Numbered from the stretch's first letter, positions 49,342 through 62,003 are shown. The stretch is 64,000 bases of DNA from Ceratotherium simum simum (GCF_000283155.1 NW_004454266.1:3146282-3210281), one strand, 5' to 3'. Translations and numbers: made by a program. Notes: generated by a model not told the origin, from the sequence alone.

Positions 49342-50808
49342 GAAGGGATCAATTCATTAAGAAGATATAACAATGGTAAGAATGTTGGACCCAACATGGG
49401 AGCAGATAAATACATTAAGCAAATTCTAACAGATCTGAAGGGAGAAATAGACAACAATATGATAATAGAACAGGGCTTCAATACTCTAACTTCAGTAATG
49501 GATAAATCATCCAGACAGAAAATCCACAAAGAAACATTGGATTTGAGCCATACTTTAGACTAAAAATCCTAAAGATATATACAGAACATTCCATCCAACA
49601 GCAGCAGAATACATATTCTTCTCAAGTGCACAAGAAACATTCTCCAGGATAGATCATATGATAATTTACAAAAGAGGTTGTAGCAAATTTAAAAAGATTG
49701 TAAGCATACTAAGTATCTTTTTTGATTGCAATGGTATAAAACTAGAAATCAATAACAGGAGGAAAGCTGGAAAATTCACAATTTTGTGGAAATTAAACAA
49801 CTTACTTCTGAAACCAAAAAAGAAATTAAAACAAAATAAATAAATTCTAGCATATCTCAGAGATATGGTGGGTTTTGTTTCAGTCCAGTGTGCTAATGTA
49901 AATACCACTACAAAGCGAGTCACATGAACTTTTTCTTCCCAGTGCATGTAAAAGTTATGTTCACCCTATACTGTAGTCTATTGTGTGCAATAGCATTACA
50001 TCTAAAAAAACAATGCACATACCTTAATTAAAAAATACTTTATTGCTAAAAAATGCTAATCATTATCTGAGCCTTCAGCAACTTGTAATCTTTTTGCTGG
50101 TGGAGAGTCTTGTAAAAAACAATATCTGCGAAGTGCAATAAAGCAAAGCACAATAAACCAGGTATGCCTGTAGGCTAAACAAATGAAATGGAAACGCAAT
50201 ATACCAAAACTTATGGGATACTGCAAAGGCAATTCCAAGAAGGAAATTTGTAGCAATAAATGCCTACACTAAGAAAAAAAAATATCTCAAATAAACAACC
50301 TAATTTTACAGCTCAAGGAACTAGATAAAGGACAAACTAAGCTCAAAGTTAGCAGAAGGAAGGAAATAACAAAAATCAGAGCAGAAATAGATGAAATAGA
50401 GACCAGAGAGAGAAAAGATCCAACAAACTAAGAGCTGGTTTTTTGAAAAGATAAATGAAATTGACAAAACTTTAGCTAGTCTAAGAAAACAAAAATGAAG
50501 ACAAAGTAAATCAGAAATAAAAGAGGAGATATTACAACTGATACCACAGAAATACATAGGACCATGAGACTAATATGAACAATTATATGCCAACAGATTG
50601 GATAGCCTAGAAAAAAATGGATACATATCTAGAAATATACAACCTACCAAGACTGAATCAAGAAGAAATAGAAAATCTGAAAAGACCAATAAACAAGTAA
50701 GGAGATTGAATCAGTAATAAGATACCTTCCAACAAACAAAAGCCGGGGGAGAGATGGTGTCACTGGTGAATTCTATCAAATATTTAAAGAATAATTAATG
50801 CCAATCTT
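49342..50808 (+). mobile_element. L1 ORF2 5' half in sense (second half of an inverted L1)
   Basis: Sense-strand L1 from the ORF2 endonuclease region (AAGAAGATATAACAATGGTA) to the beginning of the RT region (GGTGAATTCTATCAAATA), full of stops. It is interrupted by a Tigger-type transposon at 49850-50172. Together with 48660-49341 this has the structure expected of one minus-strand L1 insertion with a 5' inversion (twin priming), with the middle of ORF2 missing. Two independent insertions remain possible. Confidence 0.8.
49850..50172 (-). mobile_element. Tigger1-type DNA transposon, internally deleted
   Basis: About 320 bp with Tigger1-type ends: GCATATCTCAGAGATATGG at the left and GGTATGCCTG at the right, matching as terminal inverted repeats, with TA at both borders. 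Recognisable internal text includes AAAGCGAGTCACATGAAC, AAAAAATACTTTATTGC and TGGTGGAGAGTCTTG. The transposase gene is absent. The element lies within L1 ORF2 text that resumes on both sides, so it inserted after the L1. Confidence 0.88.
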
Positions 50809-52720
50809 CCTTGTTTTTTATTTTGTTTCTTTAAAAAAGCTATTAACTGTTATTTATATATCAGTAAACCACAGCCCTGAAAGAATAACTGACTCTGCAC
50901 AGTCAAACAGCCATATTTCTGGGGCCTCGATTCCAACCCAAGGTCCTCTAGCTTCAAATCTTACACTCAAACTATGGAACTTTCAATATCAGGTGCTGTC
51001 CTTCATTGATGGATGAGATTCTGAACTTACAGTGCTGTTTTTTTCTAAAAACTTCTCATGTTCAAATTAAATTTGCATTAAGAAATCCTTAATTTTTGTT
51101 GACATTTGATTTCTAATAGGACTTTTTATTATTTTGTGAGTTCCATACTCTTTTTTTGATGCCTTTCATAGGAAAACAATTTTCTGTTTATCCCCATTCT
51201 ATCAATCATTCACTTACTTATAAAGTAAGGAAAATTTTAAATCCTGTGCACTGTTACTGTGGTTAAAAAACAGAAAAACCTCACAAAACTAGTCCATATC
51301 CTTGCCTGTTGAGAATGCCTTCAAGACTTGTGTGCCTAATCATGAGAAGAATGTTCCCAAGGCATATTTAGAAGTCTTATACTCATTATGTGTGTACATT
51401 TGGAGAGTCTCTAATGATAGAAGTTGTATTTATAATTTCTATAATGTCTTAAGTTCTTTCACATAAATTCCAATTTTATTGTGAAATTCTATTCCCTTTC
51501 ATCAATTTTTTCCATCTTTTCCTCTATTTTTCTGGAATGTCTTAATCATAGTTATTTTAATGTCCTGGGCTACTAATTCCACTATCTAGATCATTTGTCC
51601 CTCTGCTTCTAGTGTCATTTTCTCCCTTCAATTATCAGTCATATAATTTTCCTTCTTTTTATGTCTTTTAATTTTTAATCATATACCAGACATGGTGTAT
51701 AAAAAACCCATAGAGTATCCAGATGATGTTACCTTCCCCTAGGGGGAGTTCTCCCTTTCCTTGGTTAGGACTGAGTTGATCAGGCTGGGTTGCAGACTTA
51801 GATTCAGTCTACCTCTTGTTCTCTCTTATTCCTAGGGCCTGGTCCTCATGGAATTTTGACAGAAAGTCTGGGAAGTCTTATTTTCTCAGCCCTGAAAGAC
51901 TCTGGAAGATTAAGTTGTTTCCTTCAAAGATGTTCAACTTAGCTACTTAGTCCCCTACTCTATGCAGCGCAAAATTTGTCAAATGCCTTGAGAAAGAGGA
52001 CTATGTTGTAGAGATAGGACCTTCCATAGTGGGTATGTGTTTCTTAAGCACAATAAAAGTACAAGATGTTCTATTTTACATTTTTTGAAGCCATTGGTCT
52101 AGCTCTCGGGTTTCCCACATGGTCCACTGAAAATGGAAACGTCCATAGAAAATGGAAACCTCCACTGGAAACATGTGGCCACATATTTGAAGTCTCTAAA
52201 CTTTTCAGTTTCTCACTACAACCTTACATGACTGTTATGCTGCTTTCTTTTTCTCCTGACATACACCCTCTATCTGGGCCAAGACTAATCCTCAGCTCAT
52301 GCTCAGGCTCCAGAAATGTTCCATGAGAAAAAGAATGTTGGCATTCATTAGCTTAGTTAAGAAGGTTCTGTCCTCTCTGTAATTCTCATTCACATCACTC
52401 TTGTGACTTCCACAGCTCTCTAATGTTTTAAAAAATATGGTTGCTAAAAATTTATCTGGCTTTTTCAAGTACTTACAGTGGGAATATTGGCCTGTTATAA
52501 CCTAGTACATCCTATCTGGAAGTGAAAGTCACAAAAGGCTACCTTGAATGGGATAATAAGTTCAATTAGAGAATGAAAGCATTGTTTATTTGCTGAAAAG
52601 GAAAAAGTAAACACCTAGATGGATATAGAGTATGGAACCTTTGTGTCATAAAAATGATATGGTTATCAGTGAAGCTAGCTCTCATGTTTGAAAGAAAAGT
52701 TCAAGGAATTATTATTACAA
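50809..52720. other. Noncoding DNA, possible old repeat at 51430-51720
   Basis: No gene, RNA or clear structure. 51430-51720 (for example CTACTAATTCCACTATCTAG and CATATACCAGACATGGTG) has the look of an ancient LINE-type repeat, but I cannot name it. The rest is unassigned. Confidence 0.4.
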
Positions 52721-54499
52721 TAATTTTATCAGTGGCAGGTAGAATCTCCAACCAGAAGCAACAGGAACCAAGCAGAAATGGTGACCCAGCCTCCAGTGGC
52801 AGCAACCCTCACACCAGCTCCACCAGCAGCCCCCACCAGTGACAGTGACACCTGAACCCAGCAATCCTGGCAATGGTACAATGAGCAATCCAAGACAACT
52901 CAGGAACAGCAGTGCAGGTGGTGTTTGGGACAGCAGCATCTGAGCACATGGAGAGCCAGTGGAGGAACACAAGACCCAGGTGACCAGAACCAAAGTAACC
53001 AAAGCTGTACCCAAATAAGAAAAGATGGTTACTACCACAAATGTGCCAGCAGAGGATCAATTCATCAAACACAATGAAGAACTACAGTAGCATTGCAGAA
53101 CAGAAGGAAAATGACAACTCTCCAGAAACCAAATCTGAAGTCACAGAAGTTTGCACTCTAACTGACAGGGAATTCAAAACAGAAGTCATAAAGACACTCA
53201 AGAGTTACAAGAAAACTCAGAAGGACAGTTCAATAAGCTCAGGAATAAAATTAATGAACAGAAGGAATACTTCTCCAAAGAGACTGAAGATTTAAAAAAA
53301 ACCACACAGAAATTATGAAGATGAAGAACACAATTAATGAAGTAAAAAATAATGTAGAAAGGATAATGATGTAGAATAAAATAATGTAGAAAGCAGACCT
53401 TATGGGGGAGAGCATTAGTGATCTTGAAGATAGAAATATAGAAATGCTTCAGGTGGAGGAGTGGAGAGAACTAAGATGTTAAAAATATGAAGAAATTCTT
53501 TGAGAAATATCCAACTCAATTATGAAAAGTAACATAAGTATTATGGGTATACCAGAGGGAGAAGTGAGGGAGAAAGGAGCAAAGAGGTTGTTCAAAGAAA
53601 TAATAAGTGAGAAATTCTCAAGCCTGGGGAAGAAACTGGACTTATGAGTACATGAAGTCGATAGAACTCCTAAACACATCAATGCAAAAAGATCTTTTTC
53701 AAGGCATATAATATTAACACTGTCAAAAGTCAATGACAAAGAAAAAATATTAAGGGCAGCAAAAGAGAAGAAAATAACCTACAAAGGAACCCCTATCAGG
53801 CTTTCAGTGGATTTCTCAGCAGACCCCTTACAAGCTAGGAGAGATTGGAATGATATATCCAAACACTGAAAGACAAAAACTAACACCAACAATGTCTAGC
53901 GAAATTACTTTCAGATATGATGGAAAAATAAAAGCTTTCCCAGACACACAAAAGCTGAGGGAGTTCATCTTGACTAGACATGCCTTACAAGAAATGATGA
54001 AGGGAGCCCTCCTACTTGTAACAAAAAGGCAAAGGTTTACAAAGCTTTGAGCAAGGAGATAAATAGACAGACAAAATCAGAAAATTGATGCTGTATATCA
54101 GAATAGTTTAGCAAATACTTAATTGTAACATAAAAGATAAAGGGAAAGAAAGCATCAAAAATAACTGTAAACAATTCAATTTAGTCACAAACTCACTGCA
54201 CAAAAAAGAACGATTTGTGAAAACAAAAACATAGAAGGGGAAGAGGAGAGGGATGGAACCTGCTTAGGTTAATGAAGATAAGAGGCTGTCAGAAAACGGA
54301 CTATCTATTCTATGAGATCTTTTATACAAACCTCATGGTAACCACAAAACAAAAAATCAAAGCAGAGTCACAAATCATAAATAAAGAGAAAATTGAGAAA
54401 ACCATCACAGAAAACTACCGAACTGAAATAGCAGTCAGAAATACAAGTGAAATGAAACAATTAAAAAACAGAACAACCAGAAAACAAGAGATAAAATGG

Positions 54500-57400
54500 C
54501 AATGTTAATCCCTCATATATCAATAATCACTCTAAAAGTAAGTTGATTGGATTATCCAATCAAAAGAAACAGAGTGGCTGGATGGATTGAAAAACAAGAC
54601 TCAGCAATATGCTGCCTCCAGGAAACACATCTCAGCTCTAAAGACAAACATAGGCTCAGAGAGAAGGGATGGAAGGTGATACTCTAAGCAAATGGCAAGC
54701 AAAATAAAGCAAGTCTAGACATACTTATATCAGATAAAGCAGACTTCAAGGTAAAAAAGATAATGAGAGACAAAGAGGGCATGTATATGCTGATAAAAAG
54801 GACATTCCACCAAGAAGATATAATACTATGAATATACATGCACCTAACACAGGAGCATCACAGTATATAAAGCAACTATTAACAGACGTAAAGGGAGAAA
54901 CCTACAGCAACACAATAGTAGTAGAGACCTTATTACCTCAGTTATGTCAATGGATAGATCATCCAGATAGAAAGTCAACAAGGAAAACATTGCCTTAAAT
55001 GTAACATTAGACCAGTTGGACTTAATAGACATGTATAGAACATTCCATTCCAAAATAGCAGAATACACATTCTTCTCAAGTGCTTAGGGAACATTTTCGA
55101 ATATAGACCATAAGTTAGGAAACAAGGCAAGCCTCGGTGAATTTAAAAAGATTGAAATAATATCAAGCATCTTTTCTGAACACAATGCTATGACACTAGA
55201 AATCAACTACAAAAAAAAAAAAAAGCTAGGAAAGTCACAAACATGTGGACTCTAAACAACATGCTACTGAACAACAATTGGATTAATGAAGAAATCAAAG
55301 GAGAAATCAAAAAGTACCTGGAGAAAAATGAAAATGAAAACAAAACATATCAACTCTTATGGGATGTAGCAAAAGTGATTCTAAGGGGGAAATTTATAGC
55401 AATAGAGGTCTACCTCAACAAACAAGAAAACTCTCAAATAAATAATCTTAAACTACACCTGAAAGAACAAAAAAGAAAAACAAACAAAGCCCAAAGTCAC
55501 TAGAAGGAGGGAACTAATAAAAATCAGAGCAGAAATAAATGAAATAAAGACTAAAAAAACAATAGAAAAGATCAATAAAACTAAGAGGTGGTTCTTTGGG
55601 AAGATAAACACAATGACAAACCCTTAGCCAGACTTACTAAGAAAAAAGAGAGAAAGACTCAAATAAATAAAATCAGAAAAAAAAGAGGAGAAGTTACAAT
55701 GGATATCACAGAAATGCAAAGGAATATAATATTATGAAAAACTATTTGCCAACAAATTGGATAACCTAGAAGAAATGGATAAATTCATAGAATCATACAA
55801 CCTCTGAAAAATGAATCAAGAGGAAACACAGAATCTGAATAGACCAATCACAAGTAAAGAGATTGAAAAAGTAATCAAAAACTTCCCAAAAAACAAAAGT
55901 CCAGGACCAGATGGCTTCCCTGGTGAATTCTACCAAACATTCAAAGATTTAATACTTATCCTTATCAAACTATTCTGAAATATGGAAGAGGACAGGACAC
56001 TTCTTAACTCTTTCTACAAGGCCAACATTACCTTGATATCAAACCGAGAAAAGGACAACAGAAAAAAGGAAAATTAAAGGCAAATATTGCTGATAAACTT
56101 AGATGCAAAAGTCCTCAACAAAATATCAGCAAACTGAATACAGCAATTCATTAAAAGGATCATACACATGATCAAGTGGGATTTATTTCATAGATGCTGG
56201 GATAGTTCAATATCTGCAAAATCAATCAATATGATACACCACATTAACAAAATGAGGAATAAAAACCACATAATCATCTCAATAGCCATAGAGAAAGCAT
56301 TTGACAAGATTCAACATCCATTTATGATAAAAACTCTCAATAAAACGGGTATAGAAAGAAAGTACCTCAGCATAATAAAGGCCATATATGACAAACCCAC
56401 AGCCAACATCATACTTAACGGTGAAAAACTGAAAGTCATTCCTCTGAGAATGGGAATAAGACAAGGGTGCCCACTACCACCACTTTTATTCAACATAGTA
56501 CGGATGTTTTGGCCAGAGCATTTAGGCAAGAAAAAGAAATAAAAGGGATCCAAACTGGAAAGGAAGATGTAAAACTCTCACTGTTTGCGGATGACATGAT
56601 TCTATATATAGAAAACCCTAAAGAATCCACGAGAAAACTATTAAAAATAATCAATACCTACAGCAAAGTTGCAGGGTAAAATGTCAACACACAAATATCA
56701 GTTGCATTTCTATACACTAATAACAAGCTAGCAGAAAGAGAAGTCAAGAATACAATCCAGGGCAAGCCCCGTGGCTTAGCGGTTAAGTGCGCACGCTCCT
56801 CTGCTGGCGGCCCGGGGTCGGATCCCAGGCGCGCATCGTCACGCCACTTCTCCGGCCATGCTGAGGCCGTGTCCCACATACAGCAACTAGAGGGATGTGC
56901 AGCTATGACATACAACCATCTACTGGGGCTTTGGGGGGAAAAATAAATAAATAAATAAAATCTTTAAAAAAAAAACAATACAATCCAATTTATAATCATA
57001 ACAAAAAGCATAAAATATCTAGGAATAAATTTAGCCAAAGAGATGAAAGACCTATACACTGAAAACTATAAGACATTATTGAAAGAAATTGAAGATATAA
57101 AGAAATGGAAAGATATTTCACATTCATGTATTGGAAGAATAAACATTTAAAATGTCCATGTTACATAAGCAATCTACAGCTTCATTATAATTGCAATCAG
57201 AATCCCAATGACATTTTTCACAGAAATAGAACAAAGAATCTTAAAATTTATATGGAACAACAAAAGACCCCGAATAGCCAAAGCAATTGTGAGAAAAAAG
57301 AACAAAGCTAGTGGCATCACAGTCCCTGACTTCAAAATATACTACAAAGCTATAGTAATCAAAACAGCATGGTACTGGCACAAAAACAGACACACAGATC

Positions 57401-58460
57401 AATGGAACAGAATTGAAAGCCAAGAAATAAAACCACACATCTATGGACAGTTAATCTTCGACAAAGGAGCCAAGAACATACAGTGGAGGAAGGAAAGTCT
57501 CTTCAATAAATGGTGTTGGGAAAACTACACACCCACATGCAGAACGAATTAAAGCAGACCATTACCTTAACACCATACACAAAAATTAACTCAAAACAGA
57601 ATACTTGAATGTAAGGTCTGAAACCATAAAACTCCTAGAAGAAAACATGGGCAGTACACTCTTTGTCATCTGTCTTTGCAACATCTTTTTGAATATCGTG
57701 TTTACTCAGGCAACAGAAACAAAAGAAAAAAATAAAGAAATGGGACTTCTTCAGACTAAAAATCTTCTGCAAGGCAAAGGAAACCACGGACAAAATGAAA
57801 AGAGAACCCACCAACTGAGAGAAAAATATTTCCAAATCTTATGTCCGACATGGGGTTAATTTCCAAAATATATAAAGAACTCATATAACTCGACAACAAA
57901 AAAACAAACAATGCGATCAAAAAATGGGCAGAGGATATGAACAGACATTTTTCCAAGGAAGATATACAGATGGCCAACAGGCACATGAAAAGATGTTCAA
58001 CATCACTAATTATTAGGGAAATACAAATCAAAACTAGAACGAGATATCACCTTAAACCTGTCGGAATGGCTATAATTACCAAGATGAAAAATGGCAAATG
58101 TTGGAGTGGATGTGGAGAAAAGGGAATCTTCACGCAGGGAATGCAAACTGTTGCAGCCACTATGGAAAACAGTATGGACTATTCTCAAAAAATTAAAAAT
58201 AGAAATATTATATGATCCAGCTATCCCACAACTGGGAATTTATCTAAAGAACTTCAAATCAACAATTCAAAGATATTTATGCACCCCTATGTTCATTGCA
58301 GCATTATTCACAATAGCCAAGACATGGAAGCAACCCAAGTGCCCTTCAATTAGAAGATGTGGTATATATATACATACAATGGAATACTGCTCAGCAGTAA
58401 AAAAGACAAAATCATCCCATTTGCAACAACGTGAATGGACCTTGATGGTATCATGTTAAG
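54500..58460 (+). pseudogene. L1 ORF2 (endonuclease/reverse transcriptase) remnant in L1 no. 3
   Basis: ORF2p nicks target DNA and copies L1 RNA. Here the largest open pieces are 86-124 codons: 55243-55503 (linker region), 56168-56542 (RT, with [19 protein letters not shown]), 56467-56679 ([13 protein letters not shown], the RT active-site aspartates intact), 57208-57552 and 58091-58459 (C-terminal). The pieces lie in different frames, so no functional enzyme is encoded. Confidence 0.85.
56760..56976 (+). mobile_element. ERE SINE inside L1 no. 3
   Basis: GGCAAGCCCCGTGGCTTAGC, CGGTTAAGTGCGCACGCTC, then the variant body with CATACAACCATCTACTGGGG and an AAATAAATA tail. Perfect 11-base duplication AATACAATCCA at 56749-56759 and 56977-56987 in L1 ORF2 text. 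Same subtype as the gap-interrupted copy at 12581. Confidence 0.95.
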
Positions 58461-58735
58461 CGAAATAAACCAGACAGAGAAAGACAAACAGTGCATGATT
58501 TCACTTATATGTGGAAGATAAACATATAGATAAAGAGATTAGTGGTTACCAGAGGGGAAGGGCTTGGGGGGTGGGTGAAAGGGGTAAAGGGGCACATATG
58601 TACGGCGATGGATAAAAACCAGACTATTGATGGTGAACTTGATGCAGTCTTTACAGAATCTGATATATAATAATGTACACCTGAAAATTACACAATGTCG
58701 TAAGCCAATATGACCTCAACAAAACAAACAAAAAA

Positions 58736-59539
58736 AATCATATGTTCTGTATTACCATCAGAATATAATCAATCAGAAATCACTGAAAATAATTCATTTC
58801 AAGCAGAGACAAGAGCATTATTGAACTCAACAATTCACCAGTTAACTTTAACTTAAGTAAACAAAATAAATCCTTGCTCTTTAATTTCATTGGCATAATA
58901 ATACATGAACAAATCTTCAAACGTGCCATAGTTCAATAGGAAATATTTAAGAAGAAAATATTTAAACTAACTGCATATTGAGTTTATCAGACAATTATTA
59001 GATTCTGTTTGTTCCTTTGTTTTATAAATCCTCTTCAATATGTGCTATTTTACCAGTATGCCATCAAATATTAATTAAATATTTTGAAATCTGTGTTAAA
59101 TGAAAATATTTTTAGGTCTTTACTAAATTGTGGATTTTTGTAGACTACATACATACAAATACACACAGATATACACTCAAACACACACACACTAAACATA
59201 TTTGTCAGGCAAAATATAGTTAATTCACCACAATACAATACTCAGTAGTAAAATTTTCTTCTGCAAATTATCACTATAATTTTGCCTCAAGAACTAGCAA
59301 CTAGGTATCTACATGGAATGAGGAAGAGACCAGAGACAGACTGTACAGATGATCTTTGATTGAGATCTTCAGAGGAAATCTTGCTAAGATTCATTCTAGT
59401 TGGCTAAATATTACTAATATCAAAAACAATTTAGAATCTACCAGTTCAGTTCAATGTGGAGAAGTAACTTAGATTATAATATAAATCCAAACTTTGTGTG
59501 AAAGGAACAAAAATACTTAATGTGATTATTTAGAGTCAT
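58736..59539. other. Noncoding AT-rich DNA with a short CA repeat
   Basis: Nothing recognised except an imperfect CA-rich stretch at about 59158-59193. Confidence 0.55.
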
Positions 59540-59557
59540 AGTATTTTATTAATTTCT

Positions 59558-59771
59558 TTTTTTTTTTGTGAGGAAGATCAGCCATGAGCTAACATCTGCC
59601 AATCCTCCTCTTTTTGCTGAGGAAGATTGGCCCTGGGCTAACATCCATGCCCATTTTCTGCCACCACAGCATGGCTTGACAAGCAGTGCGTTGGTGTGCG
59701 CCCGGGGTCTGAGCCCTGGGCTGCCGCAGTAGAGCACACGCACTTAACTGCTATGCCACCAGGCCGGCCCC
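59558..59771 (-). mobile_element. ERE SINE (antisense), young copy
   Basis: T-run, GTGAGGAAGATCAGCCATGA, TTTTTGCTGAGGAAGATTGG, ending CTATGCCACCAGGCCGGCCC. Perfect 18-base duplication AGTATTTTATTAATTTCT at 59540-59557 and 59772-59789. About 0.6 kb downstream of the minus-strand OR stop codon. Confidence 0.95.
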
Positions 59772-59796
59772 AGTATTTTATTAATTTCTAGTTTAT

Positions 59797-60200
59797 TTAA
59801 ACCTTTTTAAAAGTAAAAGATGTTGAAGTACTACATACATACAAAAAAGTGCAAGTACCTTAAGTGGAAAGTTTGATGAATCTGCACAAATTGTGTACCT
59901 TGTTTAACCAGCCTCCGTATCAAGAATCAGAACATAACCAGAAGCCCGGAAACCCATTCCCTCCATTTCTCCTTCCAATCAATACTTCCCAGGGGAACCA
60001 CTAATCTAACTTCCAATATCACACATTCACTTTGCCTGCTTTTGTATTTTTTGTAAATAGAATCATACAGTATGAACTGTTTTGTATCTGGCTTCTTTCA
60101 TTCAACATTATGTTTATAAGAATCATTCATGTTGCTGTATGTACTTAAAATTTGTTTATTCTCATTATTGTATAGTATTCCAATACGTGATATCCTTCAG
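59797..60200 (-). mobile_element. Old L1 3' UTR/ORF2 end (antisense)
   Basis: Typical antisense old-L1 3' text: AAAGTGCAAGTACCTTAAGT, CCAGCCTCCGTATCAAGAAT, TTGTAAATAGAATCATACAG, ATTATTGTATAGTATTCCA. Lies in the 3' flank of the minus-strand OR. Confidence 0.65.
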
Positions 60201-60242
60201 TTTATTTTTAGCTTATCTTATATAACTTATTTTCTCCTTACT

Positions 60243-60358
60243 AGAAGTTTGGGCTCCATGGGGGACAGGTATCTCTGTTTCTATCACTGATGTATCCCAT
60301 GTACCTAGAACAGCATTTTGTACATAACAAGTGATTTGTAAAGATTTGTTGAATTAAG
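60243..60358 (+). mobile_element. L2-like LINE 3' tail
   Basis: GAAGTTTGGGCTCCATGGGG, then ACCTAGAACAGCATTTTGTA and ATTTGTTGAATTAA resemble the L2 3' end. It ends just before the OR stop codon. Weak match judged by eye. Confidence 0.4.
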
Positions 60359-60371
60359 TTAAAACTACATT

Positions 60372-61364
60372 TTAGTCACTCGGAAGTCTTCTAGTGCACA
60401 AAGGCTTGGGTCTGCAAGCCCTGCACTCTGTCAAGTCTGTGGTTCTTCTCACTAGTTTCCTTAGTGCCCCTTTGACGTCCTTGTTCCTCAGAGTGTAAAT
60501 CAGGGGATTCAGCAGGGGAGTCACCAGAGTATAAAAGAGCGCAATGCTTTTGTTCACATCCTGAGAATAACTGGAGGGAGGCTGGAGGTACATGAAGATG
60601 AGTGTACCAAAGAAAATGATCACTACCATTAGGTGAGAACCACAGGTTCCAAAAGCCTTCTGCCTCCCCTGGGCTGATTTTATCTTCAGCACTGCACTGG
60701 TAATGTGACCATAGGATACTAAGATGAGTGACAGGGGCACCACCAAGAAGAAGACACTGACGGCAAAAACTTCAGCCTCGTTGATGGAGGTGTTGGTGCA
60801 GGCCAGTTTAAGCATCACTGGAACTTCACAGAAGAAATGATCCACTTGGTTTTTACCGCAGAAGGGAAGAGTCATGGTCAATGCTGTCTGTACTATAGAA
60901 CTGCCAAACCCTGTAAGCCAAGCAGTTACAATAAGCTGCAAGCAAAGCTGGGGATGCATGATCACCATGTAGTGGAGTGGGTGGCACACAGCTGCATAGC
61001 GGTCATAAGCCATGACAGACAGGAGGACACACTCTGCTCCCCCAAGTCCCAAGGCAATGAAGAGCTGGGTCACACAGCCACCATAGGTGATGGTCTTGTC
61101 CTTTTCCTTAAAGTTGGCTAGTGTCTGAGGGACAGTGCAAGTAGTCAAACAAAGATCCATAAAAGAGAGGTTGGAGAGGAAGAAATACATAGGGATATGG
61201 AGGCGAAGATCCATAACTGACACAATTATAATTGTGCCATTGCCAAGAAAGCTCAAAAAGTAGATGATCAGGATGACCACAAACAGAGCAGTCTCTAGCT
61301 GAGGCCTGTTGGAGAAGCCCAGGAGGATGAATCCAGAGAAGGTGCTGTCATTAGCTCTTTCCAT
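60372..61364 (-). CDS. Olfactory receptor, family 2-like, intact single-exon gene on the minus strand
   Basis: A 330-residue uninterrupted OR frame. Motifs: N-glycosylation NDS at residues 5-7; GN at 41-42; [10 protein letters not shown] at 58-67, preceded by HI where most ORs have HT; Cys97 with ECL2 cysteines 169, 179 and 189; a perfect MAYDRYAAVCHPLHY at 118-132; SYGH at 217-220; [10 protein letters not shown] at 236-245; [18 protein letters not shown] at 283-300. It is plainly the same family as the two plus-strand ORs (shared GFSxRPQLE and KDVKGA) but more distant than they are from each other. It lies outside the tandem duplication and is transcribed towards them. The C-terminal tail after KDVKGA is about 18 residues longer than in the unit B gene and basic/Cys-containing (TECRACRPKPLC). 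The start is the first Met, giving the standard N-terminus; CCAACAG upstream at about 61375-61381 (minus sense) could be the splice acceptor, with a weak pyrimidine tract. Confidence 0.95.
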   Translation of the reverse strand: MERANDSTFSGFILLGFSNRPQLETALFVVILIIYFLSFLGNGTIIIVSVMDLRLHIPMYFFLSNLSFMDLCLTTCTVPQTLANFKEKDKTITYGGCVTQLFIALGLGGAECVLLSVMAYDRYAAVCHPLHYMVIMHPQLCLQLIVTAWLTGFGSSIVQTALTMTLPFCGKNQVDHFFCEVPVMLKLACTNTSINEAEVFAVSVFFLVVPLSLILVSYGHITSAVLKIKSAQGRQKAFGTCGSHLMVVIIFFGTLIFMYLQPPSSYSQDVNKSIALFYTLVTPLLNPLIYTLRNKDVKGALRKLVRRTTDLTECRACRPKPLCTRRLPSD

Positions 61365-61534
61365 TGTACTCTACCTGTTGGAATTAAGAGTACTGTATAC
61401 TTTTATTTTGCATGTTTAACTCACCTCTTTTTTCCTAGAGTGGGTAAATAGAGTTTGATTGGGAGCTTGGAGCGTTTTCACAGTCACTTCCTTGTTGGCA
61501 AGAAAGGGAGTGATAAACAGTTACTATATATATC

Positions 61535-61750
61535 TTCCATGTTTCAGGCACTGGCCTAAGCACTTTCTATGCATTTTCTCACAACAACTCTGTGAGCTTG
61601 GCATTATCGTGATCTCTGCTGAACAGAAGAAGGAAATCAGGGTTAAAGAGGTTCAGTAATTTTCCCAGAGTGACTCACCCGATAAATGGCAGAGTCAGGA
61701 TTGAAACTGACTCCACGACATGAGAGCTTAACTGCTAGGGACACTGCCTT
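61535..61750 (-). mobile_element. MIR SINE (antisense) upstream of the minus-strand OR
   Basis: Reverse-complement MIR: CAGGCACTGGCCTAAGCACT, CTCACAACAACTCTGTGAGC, AAAGAGGTTCAGTAATTTTC, AAATGGCAGAGTCAGGATTG. About 170 bases upstream of the OR start codon, so any OR 5' exon lies beyond or around it. Confidence 0.85.
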
Positions 61751-62003
61751 TTTATGATTGCATGAACTCGAAAGATAATTCAAGTTTTTCCAAAAATTAA
61801 ATCTAATTGTTTTGAATAAGTTGTAAATTTGTACTCCCTTATTCCCTCTATCTTTGTTTTCCATGAAGAATTGAAATATTAAGACTCGTTTTCTTACTTC
61901 TGTTTTGTGTAGAGAAGAAATATATTTTCTGAAGATCCATAAACAATAATATTTACCATTACAATTTTATTCAAAGGGAACAACATATTTTAATGCGTAT
62001 ATC

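Larger units (their letters stand above)
52720..58735 (+). mobile_element. L1 LINE no. 3, near full length, broken ORFs
   Basis: 5' UTR and ORF1 leader from about 52720; ORF1 text at about 53040-54050 (a coiled-coil-region piece and a C-terminal piece with SEITFRYDGKIKAFPDTQKL); inter-ORF region near 54060-54500; ORF2 at about 54500-58460; 3' UTR ending in an A-rich stretch at about 58735. ORF2 pieces include the endonuclease region (54540-55100), RT with the LFADDM catalytic motif at about 56578-56600, and the C-terminal region with [13 protein letters not shown] at about 57409-57447. Multiple frameshifts and stops. An ERE interrupts ORF2 at 56760. No flanking duplication was found, so the 5' end is approximate. 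Confidence 0.88.

Noticed and set aside
52715..53072. Overlapping antisense frames opposite the start of L1 no. 3
   Set aside because: Shadows of the L1 5' UTR/ORF1 leader, Trp/Cys-rich from reversed CAG/CCA text; no known domain.
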